NCBI GenBank assembly: GCA_031553775.1
Contig: JAVBLA010000037.1
Span: forward strand, 1 to 38,019
Length of the DNA stretch: 38,019 bases
Direction of reading: 5' to 3'
From: JAISFI01 sp031553775
Lineage (GTDB): Bacteria; Bacteroidota; Bacteroidia; Bacteroidales; Azobacteroidaceae
Shown here piece by piece: positions 1-8,754 of this stretch. Within the stretch, counting starts at the first letter, position 1, and every line of letters starts with the position of its first letter. The notes beneath the pieces are model-generated. The model ran no database searches, had not been told where the DNA came from, and was given only the letters and a program-made list of their open reading frames with translations. The position numbers were made by a program, and so were the translations under genes.

Positions 1-288
1 AACCGTAACTGGACTTTCAAAAGCAAAGGAGATTGGAAAACCGGTTTTCTGAAATTTGCACTTGCTTTCGGGGTTTGTTACCTGATCCAGTTGGGAGTGG
101 TGCTTTGGTTGAACCAATCGGATGTTATGCCGGCAATCGATCTTACATGGATGTCAAAAACATACACGGTTACATCGGCTTACCTTTGTCAGTTAACCGG
201 TATCGTAGTGTACACTTCTATTAATTTTTTATGTAATAAATATTATACTTTCAGAGAGAAAGATACGGAATTGGAATTAAATCGATAG
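1..288 (+). CDS. GtrA-like small membrane protein (C-terminal part, cut by window edge)
   Basis: Frame 1 is open from the first base to the TAG at 286-288, so only the last 95 codons are visible. The fragment has two hydrophobic stretches (around FALAFGVCYLIQLGVVLWL and the segment ending SAYLCQLTGIVVYTSINFL) followed by CNKYYTFRE. A closing 'NF..NK.YTFR' next to the last membrane helix is typical of GtrA/DPMS-type flippase-like proteins, which work with polyprenol-phosphate glycosyltransferases. The next gene, 6 bp downstream, is such a glycosyltransferase, so the two are probably one operon for cell-surface glycosylation. The family call rests on the C-terminal pattern and the neighbour; the N-terminus is outside the window. 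Confidence 0.72.
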   Translation, partial: NRNWTFKSKGDWKTGFLKFALAFGVCYLIQLGVVLWLNQSDVMPAIDLTWMSKTYTVTSAYLCQLTGIVVYTSINFLCNKYYTFREKDTELELNR

Positions 289-294
289 TTTATC

Positions 295-1245
295 ATGAAT
301 ACGAAAGAAACCCTTGATGTAATTATCCCTTGTTATAACGAAGAAGCTGTTATTCGAACTACATACGAACGGGTAAAAAATGTATTGGACAATATACCGG
401 AAATCCATTCTATCATTACATTTATTAACGATGGAAGTCAAGATCGTACCTTGCAAATTCTTAATGAAATTGCAAATGCTGATACACAGGTCAGGATCAT
501 TAACTTTTCCCGGAATTTTGGCCATCAGCCGGCCGTAACAGCCGGCATCAACAACTGCACCTCAGATATGGCCATTATTATCGATGCCGATTTACAGGAT
601 CCTCCGGAATTGATTCCCGACCTGATCCGTACCCGGAAAGAAACCGGAGCCAATGTGGTGTATTGCGTACGGAAGAAAAGAGAAGGTGAAAGTAAATTCA
701 AAGAACGTTCCGCCAAAGCTTTTTACCGTTTTCTGAACAGGCTTTCAGAAGTGACCTTCCCTGTGGATACAGGAGATTTCCGTTTAATCGATTCTCATGT
801 GATCCGTGAATTCAACCGTTTGAAAGAAAGGGGTAAATATATCAGGGGACTTATTTCCTGGCTAGGTTTTACACAGGTTCCATTTTACTACGAAAGGCAT
901 GCCCGCTATGCAGGAGAAACCAAATATCCTTTGAGTAAAATGATACAATTTGCTTCCACTGCACTGCTGTACTTTTCAAAAAAACCACTTCTATTAGCTA
1001 CCGGATTAGGCTTTTTATGTGTATTGGTAGGAATAGTTCTGGCCCTGTGGTTCCTCCTCGGAAAATTCTTCGGCTTTACCCATGCAGAAAGCGGCTTCAC
1101 AGCCATCATCACCACTATCATCTTTTTCGGAGGTGTACAATTGCTAACCATCGGAGTATTAGGACAATATATCGGAATTCTCTTTGATGAGGTGAAGGAG
1201 AGGCCGGAGTATGTTATTGAGAAGAAAACGAACTTTTTAAATTGA
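295..1245 (+). CDS. Glycosyltransferase family 2, polyprenol-phosphate sugar transferase type
   Basis: 316 aa. The N-terminal GT-A domain shows DVIIPCYNEE, then FINDGSQDRT and the metal-binding DADLQDPPE (about residues 97-105), the classical pattern of the DPM1/GtrB/ArnC group. Two C-terminal membrane segments follow (about residues 230-258 and 268-295), as in GtrB-type enzymes that load a sugar onto polyprenyl phosphate at the inner membrane. It starts 6 bp after the GtrA-like gene, which fits a GtrA/GtrB-like pair. The sugar cannot be read from sequence. The last codon and the TGA stop lie inside the left arm of an A/T-rich inverted repeat, so the present C-terminus was probably set by repeat insertion. 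Confidence 0.88.
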   Translation: MNTKETLDVIIPCYNEEAVIRTTYERVKNVLDNIPEIHSIITFINDGSQDRTLQILNEIANADTQVRIINFSRNFGHQPAVTAGINNCTSDMAIIIDADLQDPPELIPDLIRTRKETGANVVYCVRKKREGESKFKERSAKAFYRFLNRLSEVTFPVDTGDFRLIDSHVIREFNRLKERGKYIRGLISWLGFTQVPFYYERHARYAGETKYPLSKMIQFASTALLYFSKKPLLLATGLGFLCVLVGIVLALWFLLGKFFGFTHAESGFTAIITTIIFFGGVQLLTIGVLGQYIGILFDEVKERPEYVIEKKTNFLN

Positions 1246-1312
1246 AAATTGAGAATTGAAAATTGAAAATGAGAATACATTTGATTTAATTTTCAATTCT
1301 CAATTTTCAATT
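1240..1312. repeat. Type A inverted repeat between convergent genes
   Basis: The 25 nt at 1240-1264 (AATTGAAAATTGAGAATTGA then AAATT) are exactly reverse-complemented at 1288-1312, with a 23-nt spacer. The arms are themselves tandem AATTGAAA units. It fills the gap between the converging glycosyltransferase and lptB, supplies the stop codon of the former, and could fold as a bidirectional RNA hairpin. Confidence 0.85.
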
Positions 1313-1314
1313 AT

Positions 1315-2067
1315 TTAAAGGTTTTTCTTACGCAGTTCAAAGTCCCGCCCAAGGTATTTCTCCCTCACGATCGGGTTTTCTGCTAACTGCTCGGCAGTTC
1401 CTTGAAACAACACTTTACCTTCAAACAGCAAATAGGCTCTGTCTGTTATACTTAATGTTTCGTGAACATTATGGTCTGTGATAAGTATTCCTATGTTTTT
1501 GTGCTTCAGTTTTCCTACAATTTGTTGAATATCCTGTACGGCAATCGGGTCTACTCCGGCAAAAGGTTCATCGAGCATAATGAACTTCGGATTGATGGCT
1601 AAGCAGCGGGCAATCTCGGCCCGGCGCCGTTCTCCTCCGGAAAGACGGTCACCCTGGTTCTTCCGCACCTTCTGAAGCCCGAATTCATTGATCAGGCTTT
1701 CTAATTTTTCCTTCTGATATTCGGATGAAGTATGGGTCATTTCCAATACGGCACGGATATTATCTTCCACTGTCATTTTACGGAAAATAGAAGCTTCCTG
1801 GGCCAGATAGCCGATACCATTCTGAGCTCTTTTGTAGACAGGATACTGGGTAATTTCCTTATCATCCAGGAATATCTTCCCTTCATTCGGCATAATCAAG
1901 CCTACAGTCATATAGAAAGTAGTGGTCTTCCCGGCTCCGTTAGGACCCAGCAAACCGACGATTTCCCCCTGTTTTACATCAATCGATACATGATTGACAA
2001 CTGTACGTGAACGATATTTTTTAACCAGGTTCTCCGTGCGGAGTACCATTTGCACTGAATCTGCCAT
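1315..2067 (-). CDS. lptB: LPS export ABC transporter ATP-binding protein
   Basis: 250 aa from the ATG at 2067 (MADSVQMVLRTENLVKKY). The frame stays open further upstream, but that extension is hydrophobic, runs through the promoter region and is not family-like. Visible motifs are Walker A GPNGAGKTT, signature LSGGERRRAEIARCLA, Walker B FIMLDEPFAGVDP and H-loop ITDHNVHE; DEPFAGVDP and DHNVHETL are strongly LptB-like. LptB is the cytoplasmic ATPase that powers LptFGC to extract lipopolysaccharide from the inner membrane toward the outer membrane. A perfect TATCTTTG -7 box lies 20 nt upstream of the start. The gene is divergent from a mlaE-mlaF pair, placing two envelope-lipid transport systems back to back. 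Confidence 0.93.
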   Translation of the reverse strand: MADSVQMVLRTENLVKKYRSRTVVNHVSIDVKQGEIVGLLGPNGAGKTTTFYMTVGLIMPNEGKIFLDDKEITQYPVYKRAQNGIGYLAQEASIFRKMTVEDNIRAVLEMTHTSSEYQKEKLESLINEFGLQKVRKNQGDRLSGGERRRAEIARCLAINPKFIMLDEPFAGVDPIAVQDIQQIVGKLKHKNIGILITDHNVHETLSITDRAYLLFEGKVLFQGTAEQLAENPIVREKYLGRDFELRKKNL

Positions 2068-2087
2068 ATTGATAAAGAAATTTGAGG

Positions 2088-2095
2088 CAAAGATA
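2088..2095 (-). promoter_or_regulatory. Bacteroidetes -7 box for lptB
   Basis: CAAAGATA on the plus strand reads TATCTTTG on the minus strand, an exact TAnnTTTG match 20 nt before the lptB ATG. A possible -33 TTTG on the minus strand (CAAA at 2118-2121) is 22 nt away, within the accepted spacing. Confidence 0.75.
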
Positions 2096-2109
2096 ACGAA
2101 AAAAAACAC

Positions 2110-2117
2110 TATCTTTG
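2110..2117 (+). promoter_or_regulatory. Bacteroidetes -7 box for mlaE-mlaF
   Basis: TATCTTTG, 21 nt before the mlaE ATG at 2139. A candidate -33 TTTG sits at 2081-2084 (25-nt spacer, slightly long). It is the same octamer as the opposing lptB box, 14 nt away. Confidence 0.72.
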
Positions 2118-2138
2118 CAAATTCAAAATGAAGAATGA

Positions 2139-2879
2139 ATGAAAGCATTAGACGAGTTCGGTAAATACACTTTGTTGATGTTTCGTACGATTACTGTTCC
2201 CGAACGGTGGAGTGCGTTTTTCAAGCAAACCTCGAAAGAAATTATTAAATTGGGTGTGGATTCCCTCTGGATCGTGATTTTCATCTCGGTTTTTATCGGA
2301 GCCGTGCTGACCATTCAGGTTTCGTTAAACATCAATTCTCCGCTGATTCCGGCCTATACTATCGGATACATTACCCGTGAAACCATATTACTGGAATTTT
2401 CTTCTTCCATCATGTGTTTGATCCTGGCAGGAAAAGTAGGGTCCAACATTGCATCCGAAATAGGTTCTATGCGGATTACCGAGCAGATAGATGCGTTAGA
2501 AATCATGGGGGTCAATTCGGCGAATTACCTGATATTTCCGAAAATTGTTGCATTGATGGCATTTATCCCTATATTGGTTATTTTCAGTATGTTTTTTGGT
2601 ATCGGTGGAGGTTATTTAATGGCTTATTTTGCCCATGTGATCTCTCCTTCGGTATATGAATTCGGAATCCGGTTCTGGTTCAATTCCTTTTATGTTGGAT
2701 ATTCTATAATTAAATCGGTTATTTTTGCCTTTGTTATCGCCTCTGTGGCCTCTTATTTCGGTTACAATGTAAAAGGAGGAGCGTTAGAAGTAGGAAAAGC
2801 CAGTACTAATTCGGTAGTAATGAGTAGTGTATTGATACTTACCTTAGACTTATTGCTGACCAACTTAATGCTTGCCTGA
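2139..2879 (+). CDS. mlaE: MlaE-family ABC transporter permease
   Basis: 246 aa, the usual MlaE length, with several membrane helices. Family features are WIVIFISVFIGAVLTIQ, the conserved cytoplasmic segment EIGSMRITEQIDALEIMGVN and the closing TLDLLLTNLMLA. MlaE is the inner-membrane permease of the Mla phospholipid transport system, which exchanges lipid between inner and outer membranes with MlaF (ATPase) and MlaD (MCE protein). The ATPase follows directly; no MCE-domain gene is visible here. An earlier ATG at 2128 leads only to a 4-codon ORF. The start region ATGAAGAATGAATGA resembles the type C repeat found elsewhere in the window. Confidence 0.9.
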   Translation: MKALDEFGKYTLLMFRTITVPERWSAFFKQTSKEIIKLGVDSLWIVIFISVFIGAVLTIQVSLNINSPLIPAYTIGYITRETILLEFSSSIMCLILAGKVGSNIASEIGSMRITEQIDALEIMGVNSANYLIFPKIVALMAFIPILVIFSMFFGIGGGYLMAYFAHVISPSVYEFGIRFWFNSFYVGYSIIKSVIFAFVIASVASYFGYNVKGGALEVGKASTNSVVMSSVLILTLDLLLTNLMLA

Positions 2880-2880
2880 T

Positions 2881-3654
2881 ATGATCGAAGTTAAAAATAT
2901 TAACAAATCGTTTGATGGAAAAGCGGTGTTGGATGATATCTCAACCGTTTTTGAAGTAGGAAAAACCAACCTGATTATCGGACGAAGCGGTTCCGGAAAA
3001 ACAGTGCTGATGAAAAATGTAATCGGGCTGATGAAACCGGACAGTGGTGAAATTCTATATGATAAAAGGAATATCATCACCATGAGTAAAAAGGATCTGA
3101 AAATGTTGCGCCGGGAGATGGGAATGCTTTTCCAGGGTTCGGCCCTGTTCGATTCCATGACGGTTCTCGAGAATGCGATGTTTCCTTTGGATATGTTTTC
3201 AGATATGAACTTCAGGGACCGGAAAAAACGGGCAGAATTTTGTTTAGACCGGGTAAACCTGGCAGAAGCCGCCGATTTATATCCTTCGGAAATCAGTGGG
3301 GGAATGATGAAGAGGGCAGCCATTGCGCGTGCCATCGCTTTGAATCCCAAATATCTGTTCTGCGATGAACCCAATTCAGGCCTGGATCCTAAAACTTCTT
3401 TGTTGATCGACGAACTGATCCACGATATCACCAAAGAATATCAGATGACAACGGTTATCAATACCCACGATATGAATTCGGTAATGAATATCGGGGAAAC
3501 GATCATCTTTATCAAAGAAGGAATGAAGGCCTGGTCAGGAACAAAAGACGAAATAATATCTTCAACCAATAAAGACCTGAACGATTTTATTTTCGCATCC
3601 GATTTGTTCCGGAAAGTGAAAGAAGTAGAATCCTTCAATAACCAGGAAGGATGA
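2881..3654 (+). CDS. mlaF: MlaF-family ABC transporter ATP-binding protein
   Basis: 257 aa from ATG 2881 (MIEVKNINKSFDGKAVLDD), the position at which the family normally begins. An in-frame ATG at 2872 would add MPD and overlap mlaE by 8 nt. Motifs are Walker A GRSGSGKTV, signature ISGGMMKRAAIARAIA, Walker B YLFCDEPNSGLDP and H-loop NTHDMNS. SGGM(M/R)KR and DEP.SGLDP are typical of MlaF. It energises the MlaE permease, and the TGATATG junction suggests translational coupling. The gene ends just before a type A inverted repeat. Confidence 0.9.
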   Translation: MIEVKNINKSFDGKAVLDDISTVFEVGKTNLIIGRSGSGKTVLMKNVIGLMKPDSGEILYDKRNIITMSKKDLKMLRREMGMLFQGSALFDSMTVLENAMFPLDMFSDMNFRDRKKRAEFCLDRVNLAEAADLYPSEISGGMMKRAAIARAIALNPKYLFCDEPNSGLDPKTSLLIDELIHDITKEYQMTTVINTHDMNSVMNIGETIIFIKEGMKAWSGTKDEIISSTNKDLNDFIFASDLFRKVKEVESFNNQEG

Positions 3655-3666
3655 GATTAATTAAAA

Positions 3667-3732
3667 ATTGAAAATTGAAAATTGAAAATGAAAAGTGTCT
3701 GTACTCATCATTTTCAATTTTCAATTTTCAAT
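3667..3732. repeat. Type A inverted repeat between mlaF and thrA
   Basis: The 24 nt at 3667-3690, built from ATTGAAA units and ending in ATG, are exactly reverse-complemented at 3709-3732 with an 18-nt loop. It separates two co-directional transcription units and could act as a terminator-like hairpin. The right arm is read through as a spurious N-terminal extension if thrA is started at 3695. Confidence 0.85.
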
Positions 3733-3748
3733 TATCAATTACAATTGT

Positions 3749-6190
3749 ATGAAGATTATGAAATTCGGCGGAACATCCGTAAGTTCTGCCAAAAACATTT
3801 TAGGCGTCAAGAAAATTGTAGAATCGGTAAATGAACCGGTTGTTGTAGTTGTTTCAGCCCTGGGAGGGATCACCGATCAGCTGATCCATACATCCAGGCT
3901 GGCTTCTGAAGGGGATTATTCCTATGAAAAAGACTACAATGAGATGGTTGGCAGGCATATCAAAACAGTAGAAGAATCAATTCCGGATGCAGGTAAACGG
4001 AAAGAAGTACTGAAAGAAGTGGTCGGACTGCTGGACGAATTAGGCAATATATTCAGGGGTGTTTTCCTGATCCGTGATTTATCAGCTAAAACATCGGATA
4101 TCATCGTCAGCTACGGAGAAAGGCTTTCTTCTCTGATTATCAGTAATGTCATCAAAGACGCCCGGCTGTTTGATGCGAGGGAGTTTATTAAAACCGAAAA
4201 ACAATTCGATAAACATATTGTCAATTTTGATGCTACCAATAAACTGGTCCGGGAACAATTCACCTCATTGGATAATGTTTCCGTTGTGCCGGGATTTATT
4301 GCCAGCGACCTGAAAACCGGAGAGATCACAAACCTGGGAAGAGGAGGGTCGGATTATACGGCATCTATCATTGCTGCAACACTGGAAGCCTCCGTTTTGG
4401 AGATATGGACAGATGTGGATGGTTTTATGACCGCCGATCCGAAAGTGATCAGCAATACTTATGTGATCGATGAACTGACTTACATCGAGGCAATGGAATT
4501 ATCGAATTTCGGGGCTAAAGTGATTTATCCTCCGACTATTTTTCCGGCTTATCATCAAAATATTCCCATCCGGATCAAAAACTCATTCAATCCGGACGCA
4601 AAGGGAACATTGATTTCCAGGGAAAAAACATCCGAAGCTAAAAGAAAAGCCATTAAGGGAATTTCTTCCATCGACGATACCTGCCTTATTACCGTGCAAG
4701 GCTTGGGAATGGTAGGCGTGATCGGCGTCAATTACCGGATTTTCAAGGCCCTTTCAAAAGTCGGGATCAGTGTATTTATGGTATCCCAGGCTTCTTCTGA
4801 AAATACCACTTCTTTTGCCGTCAAACATGTTGATGCCGATTTGGCTGTACAAGTGCTGAAAGCCGAATTTGCACATGAAATGACCCAGGGGGAGATCAAC
4901 GATATTAAATCGGAGAAAGAACTGGCTACCGTTGCTATCGTAGGTGAAAATATGAAACGGACGCCCGGTATTGCCGGAAAATTGTTCGGGACATTAGGCC
5001 GGAGCGGTATCAGCGTAATTGCCTGTGCACAGGGTGCTTCTGAAACCAATATTTCATTTGTCATCAAGTCTAAATATCTCCGGAAGGCACTGAATTCAAT
5101 CCATGATTCGTTTTTCCTTTCGGAATATCAGGTGCTGAATGTTTTCCTGACAGGGATCGGAACAGTCGGCGGAAGCCTGCTGGAACAGATAAAAATGCAA
5201 CAACCCAAGTTAATGGCCCAGAATGGACTGAAACTGAAAGTTGTAGGGATCGCCGATGCCGATCATGCCATTTTCAACAGGAAAGGAATCAACCTGGACT
5301 GTTACAAAGATTTATTGCAGGCAGAAGGCCAACCGACCACACCTGACCTGTTGCGCGACGAAATCCTGAAAATGAATATTTTTAATTCTGTTTTTGTAGA
5401 TTGTACGGCCAGCGAACAAATCGCATCGCTTTACGAAGATTTGCTTTCCAATAATATTTCCGTTGTTGCTGCCAACAAGATAGCAGCTTCTTCTTCTTTT
5501 GATAATTATCAGAAACTGAAAGAAACTGCCCGGAAAAAAGAAATCAAATTCCTTTTTGAAACCAATGTCGGTGCCGGTCTTCCCATAATCAACACAATGA
5601 ATGCACTGATCAACAGCGGGGATAAAATACTGAAATTACAAGCAGTACTCTCCGGAACATTGAATTTTATTTTCAATACGATCAGCAAAGATATTCCTTT
5701 GAGCAAAGCTATTCTGATGGCCAAGGAAGCCCGTTTTTCAGAACCTGATCCACGGATCGATTTAAGTGGAAAAGATGTGATCCGTAAGCTGGTTATCCTT
5801 TCCAGAGAAGCCGGTTATCCCGTAGAACAGGGAGATGTAACCAAGAAATTATTTGTTCCCGATCAATACTTTGAAGGTTCTTTAGACGATTTCTGGAAAA
5901 GTATCCCCGCTCTGGATGCCGAATTCGAAGAAAAACGGAAAAAACTGGAAGCCGAACATAAGAAATACCGCTTCGTAGCCGAAATGGAGAACGGTAAATG
6001 CCAGGTGGGACTTCAGGAAGTCGCCATGGGCAATCCGTTGTACGACCTGGAAGGAAGTAACAATATCATAATGATCACTACAGAGCGTTACAATGAATAT
6101 CCGATGATTATCAAAGGATATGGGGCAGGAGCAAGTGTAACGGCCGCCGGAGTTTTTGCCGATATTATTTCTATTGCAAACATCAGGTAA
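3749..6190 (+). CDS. thrA: Bifunctional aspartate kinase / homoserine dehydrogenase I
   Basis: 813 aa from ATG 3749 (MKIMKFGGTSVSS). The frame is open from 3695, but those 18 codons are translated repeat, so I reject that start. The N-terminal kinase has KFGGTSV and NLGRGGSDYTA. The middle has two ACT regulatory segments (around TVQGLGMVGVIGV and VAIVGENMKRTPG). The C-terminal homoserine dehydrogenase starts about residue 463 with a GIGTVGGSLLEQ nucleotide-binding loop and contains VAANK and SGTLNFIFN. It catalyses the first and third steps from aspartate to homoserine, and the ACT domains imply feedback control by threonine. It opens the threonine operon, 15 bp before the next gene. Confidence 0.95.
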   Translation: MKIMKFGGTSVSSAKNILGVKKIVESVNEPVVVVVSALGGITDQLIHTSRLASEGDYSYEKDYNEMVGRHIKTVEESIPDAGKRKEVLKEVVGLLDELGNIFRGVFLIRDLSAKTSDIIVSYGERLSSLIISNVIKDARLFDAREFIKTEKQFDKHIVNFDATNKLVREQFTSLDNVSVVPGFIASDLKTGEITNLGRGGSDYTASIIAATLEASVLEIWTDVDGFMTADPKVISNTYVIDELTYIEAMELSNFGAKVIYPPTIFPAYHQNIPIRIKNSFNPDAKGTLISREKTSEAKRKAIKGISSIDDTCLITVQGLGMVGVIGVNYRIFKALSKVGISVFMVSQASSENTTSFAVKHVDADLAVQVLKAEFAHEMTQGEINDIKSEKELATVAIVGENMKRTPGIAGKLFGTLGRSGISVIACAQGASETNISFVIKSKYLRKALNSIHDSFFLSEYQVLNVFLTGIGTVGGSLLEQIKMQQPKLMAQNGLKLKVVGIADADHAIFNRKGINLDCYKDLLQAEGQPTTPDLLRDEILKMNIFNSVFVDCTASEQIASLYEDLLSNNISVVAANKIAASSSFDNYQKLKETARKKEIKFLFETNVGAGLPIINTMNALINSGDKILKLQAVLSGTLNFIFNTISKDIPLSKAILMAKEARFSEPDPRIDLSGKDVIRKLVILSREAGYPVEQGDVTKKLFVPDQYFEGSLDDFWKSIPALDAEFEEKRKKLEAEHKKYRFVAEMENGKCQVGLQEVAMGNPLYDLEGSNNIIMITTERYNEYPMIIKGYGAGASVTAAGVFADIISIANIR

Positions 6191-6205
6191 TAATTCTCTG
6201 CATCC

Positions 6206-7414
6206 ATGAAATATATCATTATACTGGGAGACGGAATGGCCGATGAGCCTATTCCCGCTTATGGAAATAAAACTCCTTTACAGATCGCAGATATTCCTCA
6301 TATAGACCAATTAGCACGGATGGGGCGGTCGGGTATGCTCGATACCATTCCTCCCGGATTTGCTCCGGGCAGTGAAATTGCCAATCTATCTGTATTAGGA
6401 TATGATCTTCCTGAAGTATTTGAAGGAAGAGGGTCTTTGGAGGCGGCCAGTATGGGAGTAGAAATATTGCCCGGAGAAATGGTCATGCGATGTAACCTGA
6501 TCTGTGTGGAAGACGGCAGGATCAAAAACCATTCTGCCGGACATATATCCAATGAAGAAGCGGAAGAACTGATCGTATTCCTGAATGAAAAACTGGCAGA
6601 CGATCAACTTCATTTTTATCCAGGTGTATCTTACCGACACCTGTTGAAATTAAAAGATGGAGATAAACGACTGGTATGTACCCCTCCGCATGATGTACCC
6701 GGAACCCCTTTTCAGGATGTTTTAATCCGTGCTGAAGCTGATGAGTCAATTGCTACGGCCAATTATCTGAATAACATTATTATTCATTCGCAAAAACTTC
6801 TGGAAAACCACCCGGTCAACCTGCGAAGAAAATCGACCGGAAAAGATCCTGCCAACAGCATCTGGCCCTGGTCGCCGGGTTATAAACCCAGGATGAAGAC
6901 ATTACCGGAATTATTTCCGTCTATTACTTCCGGATCGGTTATTTCGGCGGTCGACCTGATCAAAGGGATAGGGGTATATGCAGGATTGGAGCCTATCCGT
7001 GTGGAAGGCGCCACAGGCTTATATGATACCAACTACGAGGGAAAAGTACAGGCTGCCCTGGATGCCTTGAAAGAAAAGGATTTTGTTTATTTGCACATTG
7101 AAGCAAGTGATGAAGCAGGTCATGAAGGCGATGTGGATTTAAAGATTAAAACCATTGAATACCTGGACCAACGGGTAGTCAAACCCATTCTTGAAGCCAT
7201 CAGTACCTGGAAAGAACCGGTAGCGGTTGCCATTCTTCCGGATCATCCTACTCCCTGCCGGATCAAAACACATACCGACAGTCCTGTTCCGTTTATTATC
7301 TATCGCCCCGGAGAAATCCCGGATAATGTAACAACATACGACGAGTTCTCTTCTGCCAAAGGAAGCTACAATCTTCTGAAAGGAAACGAATTCATCCGCG
7401 AATTCCTAAAATAA
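6206..7414 (+). CDS. ApgM-type phosphoglycerate mutase family protein, probable homoserine kinase
   Basis: 402 aa, alkaline-phosphatase-superfamily fold. Metal and catalytic motifs are GDGMADEP at the N-terminus, EIANLSVLGYD (candidate nucleophile Ser), EASDEAGHEGD and PDHPTPCR with the THTDSPVPF metal ligands. By homology it is annotated as 2,3-bisphosphoglycerate-independent (archaeal-type) phosphoglycerate mutase. Its place between thrA and thrC, exactly where thrB is expected, with 15-bp and 26-bp gaps, suggests it phosphorylates homoserine. I recall that genetic work on Bacteroides and Desulfovibrio assigned homoserine kinase activity to such proteins, but I could not check this. The biochemical role is therefore inference; the family is clear. 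Confidence 0.88.
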   Translation: MKYIIILGDGMADEPIPAYGNKTPLQIADIPHIDQLARMGRSGMLDTIPPGFAPGSEIANLSVLGYDLPEVFEGRGSLEAASMGVEILPGEMVMRCNLICVEDGRIKNHSAGHISNEEAEELIVFLNEKLADDQLHFYPGVSYRHLLKLKDGDKRLVCTPPHDVPGTPFQDVLIRAEADESIATANYLNNIIIHSQKLLENHPVNLRRKSTGKDPANSIWPWSPGYKPRMKTLPELFPSITSGSVISAVDLIKGIGVYAGLEPIRVEGATGLYDTNYEGKVQAALDALKEKDFVYLHIEASDEAGHEGDVDLKIKTIEYLDQRVVKPILEAISTWKEPVAVAILPDHPTPCRIKTHTDSPVPFIIYRPGEIPDNVTTYDEFSSAKGSYNLLKGNEFIREFLK

Positions 7415-7440
7415 TTTTCAATGGTCAATTGTCAATTAAA

Positions 7441-8754
7441 ATGAACTATTACAGTACCAACAAACAAGCCCCCTGTGCAAACCTGCAGGAAGCAGTTGTC
7501 AAAGGCCTTGCAGGAGATAAAGGTTTATACATGCCGGAAGAAATCTATCCGCTACCGGTTTCTTTTTTTGAAAAGATGAAAGAAATGACATTTCAGGAAA
7601 TCGCCTATACCGTAGCCGATGCTTTTTTCGGTGAGGACATAGATGCAGAAACCCTGAAAGAAATCGTATACGATACTTTGAATTTCGATGTTCCGCTTGT
7701 TCACGTGAACGACAATATCTACAGTTTGGAATTATATCATGGTCCGACTTTGGCATTTAAAGATGTAGGAGCCCGTTTCATGGCGCGTCTACTGGGGTAT
7801 TTCATCCGGAAACAGGGATTAAATGAAGTAAATGTGCTGGTTGCCACTTCCGGTGACACGGGAAGCGCTGTTGCCAATGGCTTTTTAGGAGTAGAAGGTA
7901 TACATGTTTACGTACTCTATCCGAAGGGAAAAGTCAGCGTTATCCAGGAATGTCAATTTACCACATTGGGAAAAAATATTACAGCATTGGAAGTCGACGG
8001 TACTTTCGACGATTGCCAGGCTCTGGTCAAAAGTGCATTCATGGATGAGGAACTGAATGCCCGATTGAAACTGACATCGGCCAATTCCATCAACGTGGCC
8101 CGTTTTCTGCCGCAGGCATTTTACTATTTCTATGCTTATGCACAATTGTCGAAGTTGGGAAAAGCAAATGATGTGGTATTTTGTGTTCCCAGCGGAAATT
8201 TCGGAAATATTACCGCCGGCCTGTTCGCGAAACGCATGGAATTGCCTGTAAAAAGATTCATTGCAGCCAATAATCGAAACGATATTTTCCTGGAATACCT
8301 GAAAACAGGAAAATATACACCCCGTCCTTCCGTGGCTACAATTGCCAATGCCATGGATGTGGGTGATCCGAGTAATTTTGCCAGAATACTGGACCTTTAT
8401 GGTCATTCTCATGAAAAAATCTGCCGTGATATTTCCGGAGTCAGCTATACAGACGAACAAATCCGCCACACGGTAAAAATCTGCTATACGGATACCGGCT
8501 ACCTGCTGGATCCTCACGGTGCCTGTGGTTACCAGGCATTAAAGGATGGACTTCAACCTGGTGAAACAGGCATATTCCTGGAAACAGCTCATCCTGCCAA
8601 ATTTCTGGAAACGATAGAAAATATAATTGGGGAAAAAGTAGAAATACCGGCTAAGTTGCAGGAATTTATGAAAGGAGAAAAGCAGAGTGTGGAGATTTCG
8701 GGTGACTTTAAGGAATTTAAAACGTACCTTTTAGAATTAAGAGTTAAGAGTTAA
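7441..8754 (+). CDS. thrC: Threonine synthase
   Basis: 437 aa from ATG 7441 (MNYYSTNKQAP); a TTG at 7429 in the same frame is less likely. The PLP lysine lies in GPTLAFKDVGARF, the phosphate-binding loop is ATSGDTGSAVANGF, and a second family block is VPSGNFGNITAG. It converts O-phosphohomoserine to threonine, the last step of the operon. The end is unusual: the last residues, LELRVKS and stop, are encoded by the left arm of a type B repeat (TTAAGAGTTAAG units), so the native C-terminus was probably replaced or extended by repeat sequence. The gene converges on queF. Confidence 0.95.
   Translation: MNYYSTNKQAPCANLQEAVVKGLAGDKGLYMPEEIYPLPVSFFEKMKEMTFQEIAYTVADAFFGEDIDAETLKEIVYDTLNFDVPLVHVNDNIYSLELYHGPTLAFKDVGARFMARLLGYFIRKQGLNEVNVLVATSGDTGSAVANGFLGVEGIHVYVLYPKGKVSVIQECQFTTLGKNITALEVDGTFDDCQALVKSAFMDEELNARLKLTSANSINVARFLPQAFYYFYAYAQLSKLGKANDVVFCVPSGNFGNITAGLFAKRMELPVKRFIAANNRNDIFLEYLKTGKYTPRPSVATIANAMDVGDPSNFARILDLYGHSHEKICRDISGVSYTDEQIRHTVKICYTDTGYLLDPHGACGYQALKDGLQPGETGIFLETAHPAKFLETIENIIGEKVEIPAKLQEFMKGEKQSVEISGDFKEFKTYLLELRVKS

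Noticed and set aside
2068..2148. Hydrophobic N-terminal extension of lptB
   Set aside because: It covers both divergent promoters and would give a cytoplasmic ATPase a membrane segment absent in the family.
3695..3748. N-terminal extension of thrA
   Set aside because: It translates the right arm of a type A repeat (MSVLIIFNFQFS); the aspartokinase start KFGGTSV fits ATG 3749.
7885..8517. 210-aa minus-strand frame opposite thrC
   Set aside because: Antisense shadow; it lacks any family pattern, while the plus strand carries ThrC motifs throughout.
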